From an uncultured beta proteobacterium (GTDB taxonomy: Bacteria; Pseudomonadota; Gammaproteobacteria; Burkholderiales; Burkholderiaceae_C): a stretch of 40,368 bases of DNA. The notes below the pieces were generated by a model. It saw only the letters and a program-made list of their open reading frames with translations, made no database searches and was not told where the DNA came from. Shown here piece by piece: positions 34,691-40,368 of the stretch. The translations under genes and the position numbers were made by a program. The DNA lies in the NCBI GenBank assembly GCA_903876715.1, contig CAIRBF010000321.1, forward strand, positions 1 through 40,368. The letters run 5' to 3'. How positions within the stretch are numbered: the first letter of the stretch is position 1; every line of letters starts with the position of its first letter.

Positions 34691-35458
34691 TCAGTCGCGC
34701 AACCAGATGGCCGCAGCCATGCGGCCTGTGACGCCGTCGCGGCGAAAGGAATAGAAGCGGGCCGTGTCGCTGACCGTGCACCACTGACCGCCCGACACCC
34801 GCTCGACCCCGGCGCGCGTCAAGCGCGCGCGCGCCAGCGCGGGAAGATCAGCCAGCCAGCGCGGGCGGCCGTCGGGGTGGGTGCATGGCGCAAACGCCGT
34901 ACCGCCGCCAAAGGCCTCGAACACATCAGCGCCGACTTCGAACTGGCCTGGCCCGATGCAGGGACCCAGCCATGCGTGCAGTTCCGACCGCGCGCACCCG
35001 GCTGCGATGGCCACTGCGTCCACCGCGGCCTCGACGACCCCTCCGGCCAGGCCGCGCCAGCCGGCGTGCGCGGCACCCACGGCCCTGCCATTGCCTGCCG
35101 CCAGCAGCACGGGCAAGCAGTCGGCCACCTGGACCGTGCAGGCCACCCCCGGCGCGGCCGTCCAGGCGGCATCGGCCTGCACCATCCCGGAGTCCGGGAC
35201 GGACGCGGCCTCGATCGCACGCACGCCATGCACCTGACGCAGCCAGACCGGACGTGCTGCGATCGCCCGACCGAAGGCTGCCCGGTGCTCGGCCACCGTC
35301 TGTGCGTCATCGCCGACGTGGTCCCCCAGGTTCCAGCCCGCCCAGGGACCCGTGCTGCGACCGCCGACGCGCGTACTCATGAACGCACCCACCTGCGCGG
35401 GCGCAGCCCATTCCACCGCCAGACCGGTGCCCGGCGCCAGGGCCACCTCAGGCCGCAT
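34691..35458 (-). CDS. pgeF: Peptidoglycan editing factor / multicopper-like laccase-domain purine nucleosidase (YfiH family)
   Basis: A 255-residue YfiH/PgeF-family protein. Motifs: FMSTRVGGRSTGPWAGWNLG, WLRQVHG, QVADCLPVLLA, AHAGWRGLAGGV and WLGPCIGPGQFEVG, which hold the His/Cys/His metal site. Family members remove wrongly incorporated L-Ser peptides from UDP-MurNAc precursors in E. coli, and show purine nucleoside phosphorylase/deaminase activity in other reports. ATG 35458 overlaps the end of maiA by 11 bp, so the genes are coupled. A longer frame to 35620 lies wholly inside maiA and is rejected. Confidence 0.92.
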   Translation of the reverse strand: MRPEVALAPGTGLAVEWAAPAQVGAFMSTRVGGRSTGPWAGWNLGDHVGDDAQTVAEHRAAFGRAIAARPVWLRQVHGVRAIEAASVPDSGMVQADAAWTAAPGVACTVQVADCLPVLLAAGNGRAVGAAHAGWRGLAGGVVEAAVDAVAIAAGCARSELHAWLGPCIGPGQFEVGADVFEAFGGGTAFAPCTHPDGRPRWLADLPALARARLTRAGVERVSGGQWCTVSDTARFYSFRRDGVTGRMAAAIWLRD

Positions 35459-36080
35459 CGGGGCAGGCTTCAGGCCGGGTCTTCTCGAAGGCGTCCAGTG
35501 CCATGCAAGCATCGAAGACGCGCATGACCTGCGGCACGTGATCCAGTCGGCAGTCGAAGCGCCGCGCGTTGAAGATCTGCGGCACGAGCACACAGTCGGC
35601 CAGCGTCGGGGCATCGCCATGGCAGAAGCGCGATGGCGCTGCCAGCAGGCGCCGCTCCACGACCTCCAACCCCGTCTCGACCCAGTGCCGGTACCAGCGG
35701 TCCTTTTCCTCTTCCGCCACCTTCAGCGACTGCACCAGATAGCGCAGGACGCGCAGGTTGTTCAGAGGGTGGATCTCGCAAGCGATATCGAGCGCGAGCG
35801 AGCGCACCCGCGCCCGGCCGGGGGCGTCGCGCGGCAGCAGCGCCGGCTCGGGATGGGTCTCGTCCAGATACTCGATGATGGCCAGAGACTGCGTCAGCAC
35901 CTGATCGCCGTCGCGCAGCAGCGGTACCAGGCGCGCTGCCGAAACCTCAGCATAGGACGGCGCGAGCTGCTCGTTGCGCTGCAGGTGCACCGATCGGTAG
36001 TCGTAATCCAGGCCCTTGAGCGCGAGCGCAATGCGCACGCGATACGAAGCCGACGAGCGGAAATAGTTGAAAAGCTCCAT
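35448..36080 (-). CDS. maiA: Maleylacetoacetate isomerase / zeta-class glutathione S-transferase
   Basis: A 210-residue GST. The zeta-class N-terminal signature SSASYRVRIALALKGLDY carries the glutathione-activating serine; LTQSLAIIEYLDETHP completes the thioredoxin-fold site. The C-terminal domain has EIHPLNNLRVL, typical of MaiA. It isomerises maleylacetoacetate (or maleylpyruvate) to the fumaryl form in tyrosine, homogentisate or gentisate degradation. GGAG lies 7 nt upstream of ATG 36080. It is in an overlapping pair with pgeF and divergent from the Nudix gene. The 3-hydroxybenzoate-6-hydroxylase-like protein at 18.7 kb would need such an isomerase if it made gentisate, but they are far apart. 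Confidence 0.9.
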   Translation of the reverse strand: MELFNYFRSSASYRVRIALALKGLDYDYRSVHLQRNEQLAPSYAEVSAARLVPLLRDGDQVLTQSLAIIEYLDETHPEPALLPRDAPGRARVRSLALDIACEIHPLNNLRVLRYLVQSLKVAEEEKDRWYRHWVETGLEVVERRLLAAPSRFCHGDAPTLADCVLVPQIFNARRFDCRLDHVPQVMRVFDACMALDAFEKTRPEACPDAA

Positions 36081-36194
36081 GCGGGACTCCGACAAGGCAA
36101 GACGCCCCCCCGGCGGCGGCCGCCGGGGAAGGGGATTCGCGGTCATGATGCCATGCCGGCGCCGATGCCCACGCCCGCTCGCTACACTGCGCGA

Positions 36195-36740
36195 ATGTTG
36201 ACCCGCCCGCGTATCCGCCACTGCCGCGCCTGCGGTAATGAGGTAGCCTACCGGGTCCCGGCCGACGACAACCGGGAGCGCGCTGTCTGCCTGCGCTGCC
36301 AGCACATCGACTACGAGAACCCGCTTAACGTTGTCGGCACCGTGCCGGCCTGGGAGGATCAGGTCCTGCTGTGCCGTCGCAACATCGAACCCCGGCACGG
36401 CTTCTGGACACTGCCCGCGGGCTTCATGGAACTCGGGGAGTCCACCGAGGCGGGCGCGTTGCGGGAAACCGACGAGGAAGCCGGCGCGCGGATCGAGTTG
36501 CAGGGACTGTTCTCGGTGCTGAACGTTGTGCGCGTCGGCCAGCTTCACCTGTACTACCGGGCACGGCTCTTGGACACGGACTTTGCCCCGGGCCCCGAGA
36601 CCATCGAAGCCCAGCTCTTCCGGGAGGACGAGATTCCCTGGGAGTCCCTGGCCTTCCGCACCGTGCGCGTCACCCTCGAGCGCTACTTCTCCGACCGGCG
36701 GTCCGGTCACTTCGGCATCCACTGCGCCGACATCGGCTGA
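36195..36740 (+). CDS. Nudix hydrolase with N-terminal zinc ribbon
   Basis: A 181-residue Nudix protein. Residues 10-35 form a zinc ribbon (HCRACG ... CLRCQ), as in NADH-pyrophosphatase-type Nudix enzymes. The Nudix box GFMELGESTEAGALRETDEE (with AG following) fits GX5EX7REUXEEXGU. It should hydrolyse a nucleoside diphosphate linked to another group, perhaps ADP-ribose or NADH. TACACT lies 6 nt before ATG 36195, so a leaderless mRNA is possible. Its last 34 bp overlap the 3' end of the convergent GGDEF-EAL gene. Confidence 0.9.
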   Translation: MLTRPRIRHCRACGNEVAYRVPADDNRERAVCLRCQHIDYENPLNVVGTVPAWEDQVLLCRRNIEPRHGFWTLPAGFMELGESTEAGALRETDEEAGARIELQGLFSVLNVVRVGQLHLYYRARLLDTDFAPGPETIEAQLFREDEIPWESLAFRTVRVTLERYFSDRRSGHFGIHCADIG

Positions 36741-38422
36741 TATGCCATGGGCTTCTGGCGTGCTTCAGCCACACCGGATGTCGCCACGGCCTGACCGCTG
36801 AAGGTGTCGAACCCCGCTTCGCGCAGCCACGCCAGATCGGCCGGATCCGTGATCTCCCGGGCGTGCAGCCCCCAGCCCAGCGCCTTCGCCAGCAGCGCCA
36901 GTTGCCAAACCAACGCCAGGGCGCCAGCGTCCGCCCCGGCCTGGCGCAGGAAGCGCGCATCCACGGCCAATTGGCTCACCCCCTGATCGGCCAGCGCCTG
37001 CAGGCACGGCCAGGTGCCGCCGCGTAGCAGGAGCGAGACCGTGGCGCCCGCGGCAGCCCAGGGCAGCGCTGCCGCGCGCAGCCCGACCGCCGTAAGCGGC
37101 GGGACCGCTTCGATGTCCAAGGTCAGGCTCGCCGCCGCCAGCGGCATGGCGACCAAGCGACGGGTCACACTGGCCACGAAGTCGGTGTCGACCGCCGAGG
37201 TTGCCGACAGTGGCACGATGAGCCGGCCGGCCGTCTCCGCCGAGGCGAGCGCCAGAACGACGGTGGCGAGTTCGGCCTGCGCCAGCAAGCCCGCGGGGCC
37301 GAGTCGGGGACGCCAGCAGCGTGGGGCGAGCCAGGCGCCGCCCGGCGCGCTGCGCAGGCGCAGAGCACACAAGCGCGCCACGGCGTGCCCGCCCACGTCG
37401 ACGACGGGTGCGAAGCCGAGGTCCAGTTCGCCCGCTGGGCTGCAGGCCATCCGCCAGAGCTCGCCGGCGTCGACTTTCTCGGCTGGCGCCGCGCGGACTC
37501 TTGGCGGGACGCCGGACTCGCCGCGTACCGCAGGATTGAATGCACCGGCCTCCACCTGGGCCAGCATCTCATCGGCCTGCGCCAGCGCGTGGGACGCATC
37601 CGGCGCACGCAGCGCATCGACTCCTGCCAGAAGGATCTCGGCGCCGCCGTAACTCGCCTTCGCCGCCGGTTGGAGCGCGTCGTGCAGCGCGCCAGCCGTC
37701 TCCTCGGCCAGGCCCGCAACCGGCAGCAGCAGGGCGAAATCGCCGCCAGCGAGCCGGCCGGCGAGTGCGCCGGGCACCCGGTCGTGGTAGCTCCTCAGGG
37801 CCCCACCAACAGCCGCGAGCAGCCCATCGCCGGCCTCGCGTCCGGCCCGACGGTTGAGCCGATCCAGTCCGCGCACGCGCAGCAGAAGCAAGGCGCCGGC
37901 GGGATCGGGCGGCAGGTCTGAACCGGCCAGCGTCCCCGCACCCAGGTGAACATCGAGACCCGCCACGAAGCTGCGCCGGCTCGGCAGCCCCGTGAGGGGG
38001 TCGGTGCGGACCTGGCGCCACATGCGATCCAAGAGTTCCTGCTGGCCCTGATGCCAGACCAGGCGCTCGGCCTCGATCTGCGCCAGGCGATCGGAGTCAT
38101 GAACCCCGCTGCGGCGCGGCATGTCCTCGCGGCTCACGGGTCCACGCCCGTCACCCTGCCACCCAGGACGGCACGGTCCGTCGTGCGCACGCCGCAGCCG
38201 GTGCCGCAGCGGCCACGAAATCCCTGCCGCACCGACGAGACACCCGGCCAGGAAAGCCAGCAGCCAGGTCCCGGCGCTCTGCAGCGTCGAATGTGCCGCC
38301 ACCGATGCTGTCACCGACGGCACAAAAGCACATCCGGCCACGAAAGCGCAAACGCTGCGGCCGCAGTCGGTCGGCGTCGCGCCAGCGCCATGGGCCAGCT
38401 GTGGATCAGCCCGTCGATTCAT
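36707..38422 (-). CDS. Degenerate GGDEF-EAL membrane protein
   Basis: A 571-residue protein. One or two hydrophobic segments (residues ~22-45 and 52-72, TWLLAFLAGCLVGAAGISWPL) anchor it. A GGDEF domain starts at the canonical RTDPLTGLPSRRSF (139-152), but the active loop is RLAGGDFALLLP (223-234) in place of GGDEF. The EAL-like domain from ~335 has LGFAPVVDVGGHAVARLCALRLR, with CAL (352-354) where EAL should be. Both c-di-GMP synthesis and hydrolysis are probably lost, pointing to a c-di-GMP sensor or scaffold of the LapD kind. ATG 38422 is the best guess for a start but lacks a ribosome binding site. Confidence 0.82.
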   Translation of the reverse strand: MNRRADPQLAHGAGATPTDCGRSVCAFVAGCAFVPSVTASVAAHSTLQSAGTWLLAFLAGCLVGAAGISWPLRHRLRRAHDGPCRPGWQGDGRGPVSREDMPRRSGVHDSDRLAQIEAERLVWHQGQQELLDRMWRQVRTDPLTGLPSRRSFVAGLDVHLGAGTLAGSDLPPDPAGALLLLRVRGLDRLNRRAGREAGDGLLAAVGGALRSYHDRVPGALAGRLAGGDFALLLPVAGLAEETAGALHDALQPAAKASYGGAEILLAGVDALRAPDASHALAQADEMLAQVEAGAFNPAVRGESGVPPRVRAAPAEKVDAGELWRMACSPAGELDLGFAPVVDVGGHAVARLCALRLRSAPGGAWLAPRCWRPRLGPAGLLAQAELATVVLALASAETAGRLIVPLSATSAVDTDFVASVTRRLVAMPLAAASLTLDIEAVPPLTAVGLRAAALPWAAAGATVSLLLRGGTWPCLQALADQGVSQLAVDARFLRQAGADAGALALVWQLALLAKALGWGLHAREITDPADLAWLREAGFDTFSGQAVATSGVAEARQKPMAYQPMSAQWMPK

Positions 38423-38727
38423 CAGGAATGAGGCAGCAGCAGGTGGACCTGCGCGCGCGGGGCGACCGGGCGGCATCGGTGGGGGGACAGCGCAGAGCCC
38501 GGATCTTGCCGGGCCCAGCCGCTGCCAGCCTTGAGGAAACCACGCCCGGGCGCAATTCCTGTGCGGCCGGGTGGCTCGCTTGTTTACCAGGACGCTCGGC
38601 TTTTCGCCGCAGGTCTCACCCGCTATAGGTGCATACTTCGTCCGGTAGGCTCATTCGACGTCAGCGCGCGAGCAGCGGCCGCAGCAGACGCCTGGGAAAC
38701 CCGCCGCTGATATCCAAGGACTTCAAG
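38423..38727. other. 305-bp intergenic region upstream of the HiPIP gene
   Basis: This region separates two divergent genes and should hold both promoters. A TATAGG at 38624-38629 is a possible -10 element for the HiPIP gene, but the hexamer 17 bp upstream (TTTTCG) is a weak -35. An open frame from 38629 runs in-frame into the HiPIP gene, but its translation looks non-coding. Confidence 0.35.
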
Positions 38728-39033
38728 ATGCAAACCCGTCGCCAATTCATCCAGATCGTCCCCGTCGCCGGCGCGACGCTGATGGCCGGGCGCGAAGCGC
38801 TGGCCAATGCCAAGCTCGACGAGAACGACGCCCAGGCCAAGGCCCTGGGTTACGCGCACGACGCGACCAAGGTCGACGCCAAGAAGCAGCCCAAGTGGGC
38901 CAAGGGCCAGATTTGCTCGGGCTGCCAGCTCTACCAGGGCAAGGCCGCTGACGCCTGGGGTGGTTGCCCGTTGTTCGGCGGCAAGCAGGTTGCCGGCAAG
39001 GGCTGGTGCAACGCCTGGGTCAAGAAGGCCTGA
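38728..39033 (+). CDS. hip: High-potential iron-sulfur protein (HiPIP), Tat-exported
   Basis: A 101-residue periplasmic electron carrier. Residues 1-25 are a Tat signal (QTRRQFIQIVPVAGATLMAG, then an ALA-type cleavage site). The four [4Fe-4S] ligands are Cys63, 66, 80 and 94, in the spacing CX2CX13CX13C. The surrounding aromatic residues (W57, Y69, W77, W93) fit the HiPIP core. AAGGA lies 7 nt before ATG 38728. HiPIPs carry electrons between the bc1 complex and terminal oxidases or photosynthetic reaction centres in purple bacteria and many Burkholderiales. A strong terminator follows, so it is likely monocistronic. Confidence 0.95.
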   Translation: MQTRRQFIQIVPVAGATLMAGREALANAKLDENDAQAKALGYAHDATKVDAKKQPKWAKGQICSGCQLYQGKAADAWGGCPLFGGKQVAGKGWCNAWVKKA

Positions 39034-39078
39034 GCGCTCAAACCCTCCTTGGGGCCCACATCGGGCCAGCAAGCACAC

Positions 39079-39104
39079 AAGGGCCCCGCGGGGCCCTTTT
39101 CCAT
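39079..39104 (+). terminator. Rho-independent terminator of the HiPIP gene
   Basis: A perfect 20-bp palindrome (AAGGGCCCCG / CGGGGCCCTT, 39079-39098) runs directly into TTTTCC and, after it, ATTTTC. It lies 45 bp after the HiPIP stop and is the clearest intrinsic terminator seen in the window. Confidence 0.85.
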
Positions 39105-39163
39105 TTTCTTCAAGCTCCCCAGGGAGGCAGACACCGCCGCCCCCGGGCGCCTGGAGGCTTTTC

Positions 39164-40368
39164 TCACTTGCGCGCCGGTGGCAGGTCGGTGCATGAGCCA
39201 TGCGCCACCTCCGCCGCCAGGCCGATGCTCTCGCCCAGCGTCGGGTGCGGGTGGATGGTCTTGCCGATATCGACCTCGTCGGCGCCCATCTCGATGGCCA
39301 GCGCGACCTCGCCGATCATGTCGCCGGCATGCGTGCCGACAATGCCGCCGCCGAGGATGCGGTGGGTCTCGGCGTCGAACAGCAGCTTCGTGAAGCCCTC
39401 GTCACGCCCGTTGGCGATGGCGCGGCCCGAGGCCGTCCACGGGAACAGGCCCTTCTTGACCGCGATGCCCTGGGCCTTGGCCTCGTCCTCGGTCAGGCCG
39501 ACCCAGGCGACCTCGGGGTCGGTGTAGGCCACGCTCGGTATCACGCGCGCGTCGAAGCGCGCCTTCGCGTCGCCGGCCGCCACCTCGGCCGCCACGTGGG
39601 CCTCGTGCACGGCCTTGTGCGCCAGCATGGGCTGGCCCACGATGTCGCCGATGGCGTAGATGTGCGGCACGTTGGTGCGCATCTGCACGTCCACCGGGAT
39701 GTAGCCGCGCTCGTTGACGGCCACCCCCGGCCTTGTCAGCGCCGATCTTGCGCCCGTTGGGACTGCGGCCCACGGCCTGCAGGACGAGGTCGTAGATCCC
39801 CTCGCTGCGCTGCCCGTCCAGGCCCTCGAACTGCACGCGGATGCCGTCGGCCGTGGCTTCGGCACCCACGGTCTTGGTTTTCAGCATGATGCGGTCGAAG
39901 CGCCGCGCGTTCATCTTCTGCCAGACCTTGACAAGGTCGCGGTCGGCGCCCTGCATCAGGCCGTCCATCATCTCCACCACGTCCAGGCGCGCGCCCAGCG
40001 TGGAGTAGACCGTACCCATCTCCAGCCCGATGATCCCACCGCCGATGACGAGCATCTTCTTCGGTGCCTGGCGCAGTTGCAGCGCGCCGGTGGAGTCGAC
40101 GATGCGCTCGTCGTCGGGCAGGAAGGGCAGGCGCACCGCCTGCGAGCCGGCGGCGATGATGCACTGGCCGAACTTCACGACCTGGGACTTGCCGGTCTTG
40201 CCCTGGCCCTCGCCCGTGGTCTCCTCGACGGCGACGTGGTGCGGCCCGACGAAGGCGCCACAGCCACGCACGACCGTGACCTTGCGCATCTTGGCCATGG
40301 CCGCCAGGCCGCCCGTGAGCTTGCCCACGACCTTGTTCTTGTGCGCGAGCAGCTTGCCCAGATCCACC
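39164..40368 (-). pseudogene. lpdA: Dihydrolipoyl dehydrogenase, 5'-truncated by the window and frameshifted
   Basis: The E3 component of 2-oxo acid dehydrogenase complexes, which reoxidises dihydrolipoamide with NAD+. The N-terminal FAD motif and redox-active CxxxxC lie beyond the window edge. Visible parts: the NAD motif MLVIGGGIIGLEMGTVYSTLG, VLQAVGRSPNGRKIGADKAG, FAD motif HIYAIGDIVGQPMLAHKA, and catalytic HPHPTLGES. The reading frame breaks at the run of five C at 39724-39728: removing one base joins KIGADKAG to VAVNERGYIPVD exactly. Upstream sequence is in one frame and downstream sequence in another, both well conserved, so this is a single-base indel, either a sequencing error or a recent mutation. 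Confidence 0.9.

Noticed and set aside
35448-36080. Linking maiA to the catabolic operon as a gentisate branch
   Set aside because: It lies more than 15 kb away in an operon with pgeF, with no fumarylacetoacetate hydrolase or gentisate dioxygenase seen.
39164-40368. Programmed frameshifting in lpdA
   Set aside because: No slippery heptamer with downstream structure of a known type was noted, and lpdA is not known to need frameshifting; a simple indel is more likely.

Overview
The window looks like chromosome from a high-GC, aerobic betaproteobacterium, most probably Burkholderiales (Rubrivivax/Leptothrix/Ideonella/Variovorax-like). The evidence is very GC-rich third codon positions, a class I PHA synthase (phaC) followed by phaB, a Tat-exported high-potential iron-sulfur protein, and a Rieske-dioxygenase/CoA-ligase catabolic operon under a MarR regulator. 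No rRNA, tRNA, CRISPR array, phage or intact IS element was seen.

Layout. 1-4.8 kb: the tail of a possible alpha/beta hydrolase, a BaiN/YhiN flavoprotein, a 491-bp gene-free stretch, an acyl-CoA synthetase and a LigB-type extradiol dioxygenase. 4.8-6.3 kb: an exported protein with an Ala/Pro linker and an LprI-like C-terminus. 6.3-18.7 kb: a minus-strand catabolic block running from a clear sigma70-like promoter (18683-18711). In transcription order it is iorA-like, iorB-like, Rieske alpha, Rieske beta, CoA ligase, SCP2-thiolase-like protein, DUF35-SDR fusion, cyclase/isatin-hydrolase-like protein, SDR and MarR. 18.7-20.8 kb: an FAD aromatic hydroxylase and an SDR. 20.9-26 kb: a PF10118 protein and purL, with divergent map. 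26-31.6 kb, plus strand: map, glnD, mnmH, a DUF2189 membrane protein and a DUF2788 protein. 31.6-34.6 kb: a tandem hairpin repeat, then phaB and phaC (minus) and a small membrane protein (plus). 34.6-38.4 kb: pgeF, maiA, a Nudix hydrolase and a degenerate GGDEF-EAL protein. 38.4 kb-end: HiPIP with a terminator, then the 3' part of lpdA with a frameshift.

How the genes may work together. The main signal is the 6.3-18.7 kb block. Its parts fit oxidative indole-3-acetate (auxin) breakdown of the iad type. The Rieske oxygenase would form dioxindole-3-acetate and the ligase would make the CoA ester, which carries a tertiary beta-hydroxyl. A cysteine-less thiolase-like protein with a DUF35 partner, the architecture of steroid Ltp2/ChsH2 retro-aldolases, would split this to isatin and acetyl-CoA. 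A cyclase-family hydrolase would open isatin to isatinate, and the IorAB-like enzyme would decarboxylate that 2-oxo acid to anthranilate or anthraniloyl-CoA. The DUF35 partner is fused to an SDR domain that has lost both its catalytic Tyr (Phe instead) and its glycine motif, so it is probably not a working dehydrogenase. The substrate is inference; the domain architecture and residue changes are visible in the sequence.
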